64,000 nt of DNA, taken from positions 62,001-126,000 of the forward strand of contig LNEL01000045.1 of NCBI GenBank assembly GCA_001464935.1, given 5' to 3'. The notes under the pieces are model-generated. The model was not told the DNA's origin. It ran no database searches and was given only the letters and a program-made list of their open reading frames with translations. This document shows, one piece after another, positions 12,350-21,512 of the stretch. Both the position numbers and the translations under genes were made by a program. Position 1 is the stretch's first letter. Each line of letters starts with the position of its first letter. Source of the stretch: Gammaproteobacteria bacterium Ga0077536 (GTDB lineage: Bacteria > Pseudomonadota > Gammaproteobacteria > Ga0077536).

Positions 12350-14449
12350 TCAGCGCTTCGACGCGCTCCACTGCGCGAAGGTCTGGCCACTCTGGGCCAG
12401 TTTTGCGAGCAGGGGCGCGGCCTTCCAGTACAGGTCGCCATACCGCGCACGATACTTCTCCATGGCGGCAACGACCTTGTCGAGGCCCAGCGTGTCCGCA
12501 TACATCATCGGACCGCCCCGATAGCGCGGCATGCCGTAGCCGTGGCAGAAGACGATATCGATGTCACTCGAGCGATAGGCAATGCCTTCGTCGAGAATCA
12601 GCGCGCCCTCGTTGATCATGGCGATCATCAGGCGCTCGATGATTTCCTCATCCGACACTTCCAGTTGCGGCACTTTCAGGGCGGCGGCTTCGGCCTTCGT
12701 GAGGGCCGCGACTTCCGGATCGGGCACCGCATTGCGGCCCTCGTACCGGTAGATGCCCGCGCCGGTCTTCTGGCCGTAGCGCCCCTTTTCGACCAGCACA
12801 TCGATCATGCGGCAGTACGCCGGGTCGTCCGGCTTCTCTTGCCATTCCTTGTTGACCTTGTGCAGCACGTCGAGCCCCGACAGGTCCGACACGCCGTGCG
12901 GCCCCATCGCCATGCCCCACGCGAAGGCCACGCTGTCGATGCGCTCCGGCGGCACGCCTTCGAGCATCATGCGCTGTGCCTCGCGGACGTACGGGAAGAA
13001 CATGCGATTGCCGACGAAGCCGAAGCACACGCGCACCAGCACGCCCATCTTGCGGATGGTCTTCGCCATTGCCATCGAGGTCGCGATGACTTCCTTCGAG
13101 GTCTTCGCGCCACGCACGATTTCGAGCAGGCTCATCACGTTCGCGGGGGCGAAGAAATGCAGGCCGATGACGTCTTCCGGGCGCTTCGTGCAGGCGGCAA
13201 TGGCATCGATGTCGAGCGTCGAGGTATTGCTGGCGAGGATGGCGCCCGGTTTGCAGGCGGCGTCCAGCGCCGAAAACACTTCTTTCTTGATCGCCATGGT
13301 TTCGAATACCGCTTCGATCACGAGATCGGCGTTGGCGATGTCCTCGTACTTCAGCGTGGGCGTGATCAGCGCCATGCAGGCGTCCATCTGGGCCTGCGTC
13401 ATCTTGCCCTTCTTGACCGGGCCCTCGTAATTGCTGCGGATGATGGCCATGCCGCGATCGAGCGCTTCCTGCGTGATCTCCTTCAGCAGCACCGGAATGC
13501 CGACATTCGCGAAGTTCATCGCGATGCCGCCGCCCATCGTGCCGCCGCCGATCACGGCGACCTGTTTGATCGGGCGCAGCGGCGTGTCTTTCGGCACATC
13601 CGGAATCTTGGCGACTTCACGTTCGGCGAAGAACAGGTGGCGCTGGGCCTTCGAATGCGTCGATTTCATGCACTGCATGAAGAGCTCGTTTTCGCGCGCC
13701 ACCGCGTCTTCGTAAGACAGCGAAACCGCCGCCTCGACACACTTGATGATTTGTTCCGGCGCGAAGAATCCGCGGGTATCGCGGGCTATCGACTTGCGGT
13801 ATTCGGCGAAGAAATCGGCCGGCAGGCTGGCGGCATCGACCTTGATTTCCCGGGCGCGGCGTGGGCCTTTGCCGTCGGCCAGCAGCTTTTCGGCAAAGGC
13901 CTTGGCGCCGGCGAGCAGGTCGCCGTCGACGATCTGGTCGATCACGCCCTTGTCCAGGCCGGCTTTGGCGTTCATCGGGCGGCCGCTGATCATGGCGTCG
14001 AGCGCGTTCTTCACGCCAATCAGGCGCGGCAGGCGCTGGGTGCCGGTGGCGCCCGGCAGCAGGCCGAGGCTCACTTCCGGCAGGCCGACCTGCGCGGTGG
14101 CGACGGCCACGCGGTAGTGGCAGCCCATCGCGGTTTCGAGACCGCCGCCGAGGGCGGTGCCATGAATCGCGGCCACCACGGGCTTCGCGCAGTCTTCAAT
14201 CTGGTGGATGACCTTCGGCAGCCAGGGGTCTTCAATCGGCTTGTCGAACTCCGTGATGTCGGCGCCGGCGATGAACGTGCGGCCGGCGCAGATCAGGACC
14301 GCGGCGCCGGCCTCGGCGTCGGCGGCGAACTCGGTGAAGGCCTTGGCCAGGCCGGCGCGCACGGGCAGCGACAACGCGTTGACCGGTGGATTGTCGACGG
14401 TGATGACGGCGATTTTTCCTTCACGCCGATACGAAACGACTTCAGCCAT
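12350..14449 (-). CDS. Bifunctional enoyl-CoA hydratase / 3-hydroxyacyl-CoA dehydrogenase (FadB/FadJ-like)
   Basis: Performs the second and third steps of beta-oxidation: hydration of 2-enoyl-CoA and NAD-dependent oxidation of the 3-hydroxyacyl-CoA. The 699 residues divide into a crotonase domain (about 1-200, with AAIHGTALGGGLETAMGCHY), a linker, an NAD-binding domain (VAVIGGGTMGGGIAMNFANV near residue 300), and a C-terminal 3HCDH region with NRMFFPYVREA. The ATG at 14449 is chosen since the crotonase opening EGKIAVITVDNPPVNALS follows at once. No thiolase gene is adjacent. It is divergent from the MerR gene, and LiuR-like motifs lie in the shared upstream region. Confidence 0.93.
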   Translation of the reverse strand: MAEVVSYRREGKIAVITVDNPPVNALSLPVRAGLAKAFTEFAADAEAGAAVLICAGRTFIAGADITEFDKPIEDPWLPKVIHQIEDCAKPVVAAIHGTALGGGLETAMGCHYRVAVATAQVGLPEVSLGLLPGATGTQRLPRLIGVKNALDAMISGRPMNAKAGLDKGVIDQIVDGDLLAGAKAFAEKLLADGKGPRRAREIKVDAASLPADFFAEYRKSIARDTRGFFAPEQIIKCVEAAVSLSYEDAVARENELFMQCMKSTHSKAQRHLFFAEREVAKIPDVPKDTPLRPIKQVAVIGGGTMGGGIAMNFANVGIPVLLKEITQEALDRGMAIIRSNYEGPVKKGKMTQAQMDACMALITPTLKYEDIANADLVIEAVFETMAIKKEVFSALDAACKPGAILASNTSTLDIDAIAACTKRPEDVIGLHFFAPANVMSLLEIVRGAKTSKEVIATSMAMAKTIRKMGVLVRVCFGFVGNRMFFPYVREAQRMMLEGVPPERIDSVAFAWGMAMGPHGVSDLSGLDVLHKVNKEWQEKPDDPAYCRMIDVLVEKGRYGQKTGAGIYRYEGRNAVPDPEVAALTKAEAAALKVPQLEVSDEEIIERLMIAMINEGALILDEGIAYRSSDIDIVFCHGYGMPRYRGGPMMYADTLGLDKVVAAMEKYRARYGDLYWKAAPLLAKLAQSGQTFAQWSASKR

Positions 14450-14697
14450 TGTTTGCGAATCCCTGGTTGGATGGATGGGTCCGCAGCGCCCGGCGGGCTT
14501 CGCGGTCGGGCGAAGCCGGGACCGGGAGCCTGTGCAAGCCGCGCGCAACGCGGTCGAACGGAAAGCGGAAGTATAACGACGCGGGCTTCCGCTGGGCCAG
14601 TCCGGCGGTGATCGTCGAGTGCTGGCCAGACGCTCGCCGGGCACCGGAGCGCTCGTCGTGGTCGGGTATTGCCCTGGCCCCGACCAACTCGGTACAG

Positions 14698-14713
14698 TTA
14701 ACGTCAACGTCAA
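14698..14713 (+). promoter_or_regulatory. Putative MerR/LiuR-type operator upstream of the merR gene
   Basis: TTAACGTCAACGTCAA forms an imperfect dyad: TTAACGT and ACGTCAA (reverse complement TTGACGT) around CA. It sits 15 bases before the chosen merR start. The same half-site TTGACGT occurs again at 15156-15189, between merR and the carboxylase genes. LiuR-family regulators are known to recognise ACGT-centred dyads of this kind. Assignment is by motif resemblance only. Confidence 0.5.
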
Positions 14714-14728
14714 ATATTGGACCCGCCG

Positions 14729-15145
14729 ATGGAGATGCAGTACTCGATTACCGCGCTGTCCCGCGAGTTCGGCGTCACGCCGCGCACACTGCGCTTCTAC
14801 GAATCACGCGGCATCATTACCCCGCGAAGACAGGGCACTACGAGGGTTTACTCGGAACGTGATCGCGTTCGGCTCACCCTGGCCTTGCGCGGCCGACGGG
14901 TCGGTCTGTCGGTCGAGGAAATCCGCCAAGTCATTGATATGTATGATCCGACACAGCCGGACGACCCGCGACAAACCGTGTTCCTGCTTGAGAAGATACG
15001 CGAACATAGGCGTGAATTAATTAATAAAATCAATGACATAAATGAAACACTGAAAGCGATGGATGAAATAGAGGCCAGGACCATGGCGACGCTCAACCGC
15101 AAGAGTGAACCCCGAACCAACCAGCTGGCACTCGAATTAACCTGA
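14729..15145 (+). CDS. MerR family transcriptional regulator, LiuR-like
   Basis: A 138-residue MerR-type regulator with an N-terminal winged helix (YSITALSREFGVTPRTLRFY then ESRGIITPRRQG) and a C-terminal helical dimerisation segment. It lacks the conserved cysteines of metal-sensing MerR proteins. Its place upstream of carboxylase genes matches LiuR, which controls leucine/isovalerate catabolism and senses acyl-CoA-type effectors. ATG at 14729 is preferred; an in-frame TTG at 14717 and ATG at 14735 are alternatives. Codons for about the last third (15016-15070) are strikingly AT-rich compared with all neighbours. Confidence 0.85.
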   Translation: MEMQYSITALSREFGVTPRTLRFYESRGIITPRRQGTTRVYSERDRVRLTLALRGRRVGLSVEEIRQVIDMYDPTQPDDPRQTVFLLEKIREHRRELINKINDINETLKAMDEIEARTMATLNRKSEPRTNQLALELT

Positions 15146-15155
15146 TGATTGTTAC

Positions 15156-15189
15156 CTTTACGTCAAGGCATGTTGACCTTGACGTAAAG
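15156..15189 (+). promoter_or_regulatory. Perfect 13-bp inverted repeat upstream of the carboxylase operon
   Basis: CTTTACGTCAAGG (15156-15168) and CCTTGACGTAAAG (15177-15189) are exact reverse complements with an 8-base spacer. It lies 10 bases after the merR stop and 29 bases before the carboxylase start. The arms contain the same TTGACGT half-site as the element before merR, so an operator for the MerR protein is the leading reading. A transcript hairpin is the alternative, but no T run follows. Confidence 0.55.
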
Positions 15190-15218
15190 CTCGCCTTGAA
15201 CTCGTGATGGAAATCCAG

Positions 15219-16823
15219 ATGAACGAACTGCAGTCAAAAGTGGACCGACGCGGCGAGCAATTCGCCGCCAACACTCACGCCATGGCCGAACTCGTCGAAG
15301 ACCTGCGGACACGCACGGCCCAGGCGAGCAAGGGCGGCGGCGCGACCGCGCGTGAGAAACATCTCAAGCGTGGCAAGCTCCTGCCCCGCCAGCGCATCGA
15401 TCGTCTGCTCGACCCGGGCAGCCCCTTTCTCGAGTTCTCGCCGCTGGCGGCGACCGGCATGTACGGCGACGAAGTGCCGTCGGGTGGGGTCATCACCGGC
15501 ATCGGCAGTGTCAGCGGCACGGAATGCGTGCTGGTCGTCAACGATGCGACGGTCAAGGGCGGCACTTACTACCCGCTGACCGTCAAGAAACATCTGCGAG
15601 CGCAGGAAGTGGCGCGGGAGAATCGCCTGCCCTGCCTCTATCTCGTCGATTCGGGCGGCGCCTTCCTGCCGCGCCAGGACGAGGTGTTTCCGGATCGCGA
15701 GCACTTCGGGCGCATTTTCTACAACCAGGCGACGATGTCGGGCCAGGGCATTCCCCAGCTGGCGGTCGTCATGGGTTCCTGTACGGCGGGCGGTGCATAT
15801 GTGCCGGCGATGTCGGACGAATCGGTCATCGTGCGCAATCAGGGCACGATCTTTCTGGGTGGTCCACCGCTCGTCAAAGCCGCGACCGGTGAAGTCGTCA
15901 GCGCCGAAGACCTCGGCGGCGCCGATGTGCACTCCCGCCGCTCGGGTGTCACCGACCATTACGCCCGCAACGATGCCCATGCGCTCGCGATTGCACGGCG
16001 ACTGGTCGCCAATCTGAACTGGCGCAAGCTCGGCGAACTGCGCCAGGAAGCGGTCGAAGAGCCGCTGTACCCCGCGAGCGATCTCTACGGCATCGTGTCG
16101 ACCGATCTGCGCAAGCCCTACGACGTGCGTGAGGTGATTGCACGCATCGTCGATGGCAGCCGCTTCGACGAGTTCAAGGAGCTCTACGGCACCACGCTGG
16201 TCACCGGTTTCGCGCGTATCAACGGCTTTCCGATCGGGATCGTGGCGAACAACGGCATCCTGTTCTCCGAATCAGCGCTGAAGGGCGCGCATTTCATCGA
16301 ACTGTGCTGCCAGCGCGGCATCCCGCTGCTGTTCCTGCAGAACATCACGGGGTTCATGGTCGGTTCCAAGTATGAATCGGGTGGCATCGCGAAAGACGGC
16401 GCCAAGCTCGTCACGGCTGTGGCCTCGGCGCGGGTGCCGAAGTTCACGGTGATCATCGGCGGCAGTTTCGGCGCCGGCAATTACGGCATGTGCGGTCGCG
16501 CGTACAGCCCGCGCTTCCTGTGGACGTGGCCGAACGCCCGCATCTCGGTGATGGGCGGCGAGCAGGCGGCGGCCGTGCTCGCCCAGGTCCGCCGCGACAA
16601 CCTGGCGCCGGGGCAGGACTGGTCCACGGACGAAGAAAACGACTTCAAGGCGCCGATTCGCGCACAGTACGAGGAACAGGGACATCCGTATTACGCCACA
16701 GCGCGGCTGTGGGACGACGGCATCATCGATCCGGCCGACACGCGCCGCGTGCTCGGCCTCGCCCTCAGTGCCGCGCAAAGTGCGCCGGCTGAACGCACGC
16801 CCTTCGGCGTGTTCCGGATGTAA
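15219..16823 (+). CDS. Acyl-CoA carboxylase beta subunit (carboxyltransferase), methylcrotonyl-CoA type
   Basis: The carboxyltransferase half of a biotin-dependent acyl-CoA carboxylase, 534 residues. The N-terminus ([19 protein letters not shown], then [20 protein letters not shown]) closely resembles methylcrotonyl-CoA carboxylase beta chains (LiuB/MccB). Further on, [16 protein letters not shown] and [20 protein letters not shown] form the two acyl-CoA and carboxybiotin oxyanion regions. The ATG at 15219 is supported by GGAA six bases upstream. Together with the alpha subunit 9 bases downstream it should carboxylate 3-methylcrotonyl-CoA in leucine breakdown. The isovaleryl-CoA dehydrogenase, hydratase and lyase of a full liu operon are absent from this locus. 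Confidence 0.9.
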   Translation: MNELQSKVDRRGEQFAANTHAMAELVEDLRTRTAQASKGGGATAREKHLKRGKLLPRQRIDRLLDPGSPFLEFSPLAATGMYGDEVPSGGVITGIGSVSGTECVLVVNDATVKGGTYYPLTVKKHLRAQEVARENRLPCLYLVDSGGAFLPRQDEVFPDREHFGRIFYNQATMSGQGIPQLAVVMGSCTAGGAYVPAMSDESVIVRNQGTIFLGGPPLVKAATGEVVSAEDLGGADVHSRRSGVTDHYARNDAHALAIARRLVANLNWRKLGELRQEAVEEPLYPASDLYGIVSTDLRKPYDVREVIARIVDGSRFDEFKELYGTTLVTGFARINGFPIGIVANNGILFSESALKGAHFIELCCQRGIPLLFLQNITGFMVGSKYESGGIAKDGAKLVTAVASARVPKFTVIIGGSFGAGNYGMCGRAYSPRFLWTWPNARISVMGGEQAAAVLAQVRRDNLAPGQDWSTDEENDFKAPIRAQYEEQGHPYYATARLWDDGIIDPADTRRVLGLALSAAQSAPAERTPFGVFRM

Positions 16824-16832
16824 GGACTGCCC

Positions 16833-18806
16833 ATGTTCAAGAAAATTCTGATCGCCAATCGCGGCGAAATCGCCTGTCGCATCGCGCGCACCGCCCGCCG
16901 CATGGGTATCCAGCCGATCGCGGTCTATTCCGACGCCGACAGCCAGGCGCTGCACGTGCGCTCCAGCGAACAGGCGCTGCATATCGGCAGCGGCCCTGCG
17001 ACCGACAGCTATCTCAACATCGAGCGCCTCATTACCGCGGCCCGGCGCAGTGGCGCCGAAGCCATTCATCCCGGCTATGGTTTTCTGTCGGAGAACGCGG
17101 CGTTCGCTGCGGCGTGCGCGGAGCACGGCATCGTGTTCATCGGACCGTCGGTCGAAGCCATCCGCGTGATGGGGTCGAAAAGCGAGGCAAAGGCAGTCGT
17201 GTCCAGGTTCGACGTGCCGCTGGTGCCCGGTTATTACGGCGACAACCAGTCGCCGGAGTTTCTCGCGGCGCAGGCCAGCAGCATCGGCATGCCGGTGCTG
17301 ATCAAGGCCGTGGCCGGCGGCGGCGGTCGTGGCATGCGCATCGTGCGCCACATCACCGAATTTGCCGACGCCCTCGCCTCAGCGCAACGCGAAGCGCGCT
17401 CCGCCTTCGGCGATCCGACGGTGCTGCTCGAGAAGTACGTGGAATCGCCCCGGCATATCGAAGTCCAGGTGTTCGGCGACAATCACGGCAATATCGTTCA
17501 CCTGTACGAGCGCGACTGCTCCCTGCAGCGACGCCACCAGAAGGTGATCGAGGAAGCGCCCGCCGTGTGCCTGACGGACGCGCAGCGTGACACGCTCTAT
17601 CGCAGCGCGATCGCAGCCGCCCGTGCGATCAGCTACAGCGGTGCCGGCACTGTCGAATTCGTGATCGCGGCGGACGGCGGCGTGTTCTTCATCGAGATGA
17701 ATACACGCCTGCAGGTCGAGCACCCGGTCACCGAAATGATCACCGGCCTCGACCTCGTCGAATGGCAGTTGCGAGTCGCCGCCGGCGAACCGCTGCCGTT
17801 GCGCCAGGACGAAATTCAGAGCCGCGGCCATGCCGTCGAAGTACGGCTGTATGCCGAAGATCCGGCGCAGGATTTCCGGCCCTCGGTCGGGCGCATCTGG
17901 CATGCCCACCTGCCGGCACCAGCGCCTGACGTGCGGATCGACGCCGGCGTCGAAAGCGGCGACAGCATCACCCCGTTCTACGATGCGATGTTCGCCAAGC
18001 TCATCACCTTCGGTGCCGATCGCGAGGCGTCGCTCCAGCGCATGGCAGCCGCGCTCGGCGAAACCGCGTTGACGGGCGTCACGACGAACGTCGAGTACCT
18101 GCAGCGGGTCGTCACTCATCCGGCCTACATCGCCGGCGGTTTCAACACCCATTTCGTCGAGGACTTTCGCGACGAACTGAATGCGCCGAGCCCGCCGCCG
18201 CAGCCGTTCGAACTGCTGTTCGCGGCCTGCGCCGTGCTCGGCGAACGGCGCCGCGCCGGTGGCCCGTCGCCGTGGCAGCAGCGCGACAGTTTCCGGCTGA
18301 ACCTGGATTACACCGAAGCGCTGGTCCTGGTCGCCGGCGGCGAGCAGTACGTACTCGAGATCACGCATCGTCGCGACGGCCTGGCGGTCAACGCCCTTGG
18401 CGGCGAATACCTCATTGCCCGGCATGATCTGCAGGCATCGCAACTCGCGATGGTCGTCGACGGCGAGCGGATCCGCGCCACGGTCTTCACCGATCAGGCA
18501 GGCATTCACGTGCTGCACGACGGCCGCTACCGGCAGTTCGTCGTCTTCGACCCGCTGCATGCGGCCGAAGAGGATGCGACCGCCGCCGGCAGCATGACCG
18601 CGCCGATGCCCGGCTCGATCACCGCCGTGATGGTCAAGGTCGGCGATCGCGTCGCGCGCGGTGCGGCGCTGATCATGCTCGAGGCGATGAAGATCGAGCA
18701 CACCATCGTGGCACCGTTCGATGGCGTGGTCACCGAGGTGCGCTATGCGAAGGGCGAGCAGGTTGCGCAGGAAGGCGCTGAGCTCATCAAGCTCGAGCCG
18801 GCCTGA
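16833..18806 (+). CDS. Acyl-CoA carboxylase alpha subunit (biotin carboxylase + biotin carrier), methylcrotonyl-CoA type
   Basis: A 657-residue ATP-dependent biotin carboxylase carrying its own biotin. Seen: biotin carboxylase opening MFKKILIANRGEIACRIART, ATP-grasp glycine loop AVAGGGGRGMRIV, catalytic EMNTRLQVEHPVTEMITG, and a C-terminal biotinyl domain with EAMKIEHT, whose lysine is the biotin site. A linker of about 130 residues between them matches the BT domain of MCC-type enzymes. It starts 9 bases after the beta subunit gene and must act with it. Paired with LiuR-like control, a methylcrotonyl-CoA or closely related substrate is most likely; geranyl-CoA is a possible alternative. Confidence 0.92.
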   Translation: MFKKILIANRGEIACRIARTARRMGIQPIAVYSDADSQALHVRSSEQALHIGSGPATDSYLNIERLITAARRSGAEAIHPGYGFLSENAAFAAACAEHGIVFIGPSVEAIRVMGSKSEAKAVVSRFDVPLVPGYYGDNQSPEFLAAQASSIGMPVLIKAVAGGGGRGMRIVRHITEFADALASAQREARSAFGDPTVLLEKYVESPRHIEVQVFGDNHGNIVHLYERDCSLQRRHQKVIEEAPAVCLTDAQRDTLYRSAIAAARAISYSGAGTVEFVIAADGGVFFIEMNTRLQVEHPVTEMITGLDLVEWQLRVAAGEPLPLRQDEIQSRGHAVEVRLYAEDPAQDFRPSVGRIWHAHLPAPAPDVRIDAGVESGDSITPFYDAMFAKLITFGADREASLQRMAAALGETALTGVTTNVEYLQRVVTHPAYIAGGFNTHFVEDFRDELNAPSPPPQPFELLFAACAVLGERRRAGGPSPWQQRDSFRLNLDYTEALVLVAGGEQYVLEITHRRDGLAVNALGGEYLIARHDLQASQLAMVVDGERIRATVFTDQAGIHVLHDGRYRQFVVFDPLHAAEEDATAAGSMTAPMPGSITAVMVKVGDRVARGAALIMLEAMKIEHTIVAPFDGVVTEVRYAKGEQVAQEGAELIKLEPA

Positions 18807-18826
18807 GCACGACGGAACCACACGCC

Positions 18827-19546
18827 ATGTCATCGCTTGAAAAGGCAGCCGACGAAGCGCGTCGCCTGCTGCTGCAGTGTTACGACGGCGTGCTGTCGAC
18901 GCTCTCGGTCGCCGTCGCCGGTTACCCGTTCGGTTCGGTCGTGCCGTTCTGTCTCGACCGCGGTGGTCACCCGATCATCCTGATCGCCAATATCGCGCAG
19001 CACCGCAAGAACCTCGTCGCCGACGCGCGCTGCTCACTGATGGTGTTCGACCGCAGCGCCGACGATCTCCAGGCGAACGGACGTCTGACACTGCTGGCCG
19101 ATGCGGCGCCGGTGGCGGCGGCCGATGCGGACACGATGACGCGCTACTACCGCTATTTCCCGGAGTCGGCGGACTACCACCTGACGCACAGTTTCGAATT
19201 CTGGCGGCTGACCTTGCGCCGCGTCCGTTTCATCGGCGGTTTCGGGGCGATCCACTGGCTGGAGCCGGCGCAGATGCTGGCGCCCTGCGTCTTCGACGCT
19301 GACCAGGAAGCGTCGATGATCGCGCACATGAATGCCGATCATGTCGACTCGATGCGCGGCTATCTTCGCGCGCACCTCGGGGCGGACGAAGCCGCGTCCA
19401 GCGACCCGACTCTCGCCGGCGTCGATGCCGGCGGTATCCACGTGCGGACCGCGCGCCGGGTGTATCGGGTGGAGTTTGCACGGGCCGTCTCGAGCCCGAT
19501 GGAGGTCCGGCAGGCGCTCGTCGCACTGGCGCGTGCCAATCATTAG
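18827..19546 (+). CDS. HugZ-like pyridoxamine 5'-phosphate oxidase-fold protein with DUF2470
   Basis: A 239-residue protein of the HugZ/CREG-type split-barrel family. The N-terminal part (about 1-150) is the flavin/haem-binding barrel, with STLSVAVAGYPFGSVVPF and NPxIAQHRKNL-like IANIAQHRKNL. The C-terminal DUF2470 domain opens with HMNADHVDSMRGYLRAHLG, the conserved His/Asp helix. HugZ proteins take part in haem use, but many members have unknown roles and no haem-transport gene is nearby. It follows the carboxylase operon by 20 bases and may be co-transcribed. Confidence 0.82.
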   Translation: MSSLEKAADEARRLLLQCYDGVLSTLSVAVAGYPFGSVVPFCLDRGGHPIILIANIAQHRKNLVADARCSLMVFDRSADDLQANGRLTLLADAAPVAAADADTMTRYYRYFPESADYHLTHSFEFWRLTLRRVRFIGGFGAIHWLEPAQMLAPCVFDADQEASMIAHMNADHVDSMRGYLRAHLGADEAASSDPTLAGVDAGGIHVRTARRVYRVEFARAVSSPMEVRQALVALARANH

Positions 19547-19647
19547 CGCGCCCGCGCCGTGATGCAGCCTCGACCCGGAGCGGCTCGTCAGCCGCTGCGG
19601 TGTTCGCCGGCGAGCGTCATGCAGCGATAACCCGCACGCAGATGGCC

Positions 19648-19673
19648 ACCACGGCGGGCAGGCCCGCCGTGGT
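19648..19673. terminator. Strong bidirectional hairpin between convergent genes
   Basis: ACCACGGCGGGC and GCCCGCCGTGGT are perfect 12-bp complements with only two bases between them. It lies in the 138-base gap where the HugZ-like gene (+) and the AcuI-like gene (-) converge, so it can serve both directions. No T run on either side, so the termination efficiency is uncertain. Confidence 0.55.
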
Positions 19674-19684
19674 CCGCCGCCGCC

Positions 19685-20677
19685 TCAGGCGTTGACGTCG
19701 ATCACCACGCGTCCCTGCACCTTGCCGGCCAGGATGTCCTGTGCGAGTTCGGGCACGCGGGACAGTGGCTCGCGGCTCGTCGCCAGACGCAGCTTGTCGC
19801 GATCGAGCAGCGCCGCCAGGTCGGCCCAAGCGCGCAAGCGGCGTGGCATCGCGGCCTGCACCGAGTCGATGCCGCGCAACGTCACGCCGCGCAGGATGAA
19901 CGGCATCACGCTCGTCGGCAGCGACACGCCACCGGCAAGTCCACAGGCCGCGACCAGGCCTTCGTACTTCGTGGTTGCCAGCATCGTGGCGAGGGTCGTC
20001 GCGCCGACGTTGTCGACACCCGCGGCCCAGCGCTCCTTCTCGAGCGGCTTTGCGTCGCGCGCGAACTCGGCGCGGTCGAGGATTTCGCTGGCGCCGAGGC
20101 TCTTCAGGTAGTCGCCGAGTGCAGCGCGACCGGTGATGGCCGCGACCTGGTAGCCGAGTTTCGCCAGCAACATGATGGCCACCGAGCCAACGCCACCGCC
20201 CGCGCCGGAGACCAGCACGGGGCCGCGATCGGGCGTGATCCCGTGATCGCGGATCGCGTTGACGCACAGCATCGCCGTGTAGCCGGCCGTGCCGATCGCC
20301 ATCGCTTCGTCGAGCCCGAAGACGTCCGGTACGCGCACGAGGAAGCCGCTCTTCACGCGCTGCTTCTGCGAATAGCCGCCCCACTGGTCCTCGGACAGTC
20401 CGTACCCGTTGACCAGCACGCGATCGCCCGGCTTCCACGCCGGGTCGCGCGACTCGGCGACGACGCCCGCGAGATCGATGCCGCAGACCATCGGTGTCTG
20501 GCGGCAGATGCGGCCGGCACCGGACACGGCGAGCCCGTCCTTGTAGTTGACGGTCGAGTAGGCGACGTCGATCAGCACGTCATTGTCGGGCAGATCGCTG
20601 AGAGTCAATGTCTTCAGGTGGCCCTTGATTTTGCCGTCGCGTTCCTCGGCGACGATGGCGTTGAATGGCGTGCTCAC
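19685..20677 (-). CDS. acuI: YhdH/AcuI family NADPH-dependent acryloyl-CoA reductase / quinone oxidoreductase
   Basis: A 330-residue zinc-free medium-chain reductase. The family signature is clear: N-terminal FNAIVAEERDGKIKG, VNYKDGLAVSG, and the NADPH-binding GAGGGVGSVAIMLLAKLGYQV. AcuI/YhdH reduces toxic acryloyl-CoA to propionyl-CoA using NADPH. The start is GTG at 20677, supported by AGGAGA about 6 bases upstream; no ATG fits. It stands alone, divergent from the methyltransferase at 20765, and convergent with the HugZ-like gene. Assignment to AcuI is by family; the substrate here is unproven. Confidence 0.82.
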   Translation of the reverse strand: MSTPFNAIVAEERDGKIKGHLKTLTLSDLPDNDVLIDVAYSTVNYKDGLAVSGAGRICRQTPMVCGIDLAGVVAESRDPAWKPGDRVLVNGYGLSEDQWGGYSQKQRVKSGFLVRVPDVFGLDEAMAIGTAGYTAMLCVNAIRDHGITPDRGPVLVSGAGGGVGSVAIMLLAKLGYQVAAITGRAALGDYLKSLGASEILDRAEFARDAKPLEKERWAAGVDNVGATTLATMLATTKYEGLVAACGLAGGVSLPTSVMPFILRGVTLRGIDSVQAAMPRRLRAWADLAALLDRDKLRLATSREPLSRVPELAQDILAGKVQGRVVIDVNA

Positions 20678-20752
20678 GCGGTTCTCCTCTGCTGCGAAAT
20701 AGTGGGCGAATGTGGGCCGCATTGTACGGTATCGGGGGCCCGGGCTGCGGCC

Positions 20753-20758
20753 TATAAT
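20753..20758 (+). promoter_or_regulatory. Perfect -10 box TATAAT giving a possible leaderless transcript
   Basis: TATAAT ends seven bases before the A of the methyltransferase ATG (20765). The start of transcription would fall on or beside the start codon. No good -35 is seen at normal spacing; TTGTAC at 20722-20727 is too far. No Shine-Dalgarno sequence fits either, which supports leaderless expression. Confidence 0.45.
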
Positions 20759-20764
20759 CCGGCC

Positions 20765-21511
20765 ATGAATCAGATCTGGGACCCGGTGCGCTATGCGTCC
20801 GAGGCCGCGTTCGTCGCGACCCTCGGGGCACCGCTGCTCGACGCACTCGCGCCGCAGCCCGGTGAGCGCATCCTCGACCTCGGCTGCGGCGACGGCACGC
20901 TGACCGCGCGACTGCAGGCCTCGGGCTGCACGGTGGTCGGTGTCGACAGCAGCGCCGAACAGGTTGCCGCGGCACGCGCCCGCGGCCTCGAGGCCCATGT
21001 CGTCGATGCGCAGGCACTGCGCTACGAGTCCGAATTCGACGGTGTGTTCAGCAACGCCGCGCTGCACTGGATGCCGCGCCAGGATCTCGTGCTGGCCGGG
21101 GTCCATCGCGCGCTGCGACCGGGCGGACGCTTCGTCGGTGAACTCGGCGCGCGCGGCAACATCGCGCACATCGTCGAGGCGCTCGAAGCGGAACTGGCGG
21201 CGCTCGGCATTGCCACGTTGGGCCTCAGCCCATGGACTTTCCCCGGCACCGACGAGTTCAGCGCTCTGTTGCAGCACAGCGGCTTCGAGGTGATCTCGAT
21301 CGCGGCGTTCGAGCGACCGACGCCGTTCACGCGCGATCTCGCCGACTGGCTGACCCTGATGGCGCAGACCCATCTCAATGCGGCGCCAGCGTCGGCGCGC
21401 CCTGCCCTGCTGGATGCCGTCACCCGTCGATTGCGGCCGGTGCTGTATCGCGATGGCCAGTGGCTGCTCGACTATGTGCGGCTGCGTTTCAGCGCCGTGA
21501 AGCGCGCCTGA
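20765..21511 (+). CDS. Class I SAM-dependent methyltransferase (trans-aconitate methyltransferase-like)
   Basis: A 248-residue Rossmann-fold methyltransferase. Seen: motif I ILDLGCGDGTLTARL, motif II VVGVDSSAEQVAAAR, and FDGVFSNAALHWMPR, the NAALHW string typical of Tam-like trans-aconitate methyltransferases, which detoxify trans-aconitate. Substrate cannot be fixed from sequence. It lacks a ribosome-binding site and has a perfect -10 box seven bases upstream. It precedes the GFA-family gene by a single base, so the two are co-translated. Confidence 0.85.
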   Translation: MNQIWDPVRYASEAAFVATLGAPLLDALAPQPGERILDLGCGDGTLTARLQASGCTVVGVDSSAEQVAAARARGLEAHVVDAQALRYESEFDGVFSNAALHWMPRQDLVLAGVHRALRPGGRFVGELGARGNIAHIVEALEAELAALGIATLGLSPWTFPGTDEFSALLQHSGFEVISIAAFERPTPFTRDLADWLTLMAQTHLNAAPASARPALLDAVTRRLRPVLYRDGQWLLDYVRLRFSAVKRA

Positions 21512-21512
21512 C

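Noticed and set aside
12542-14611. Long plus-strand open frame opposite the FadB-like gene
   Set aside because: It encodes an Arg/His/Asp-rich protein with no family resemblance and is the mirror of a clear gene, an effect of high G+C.
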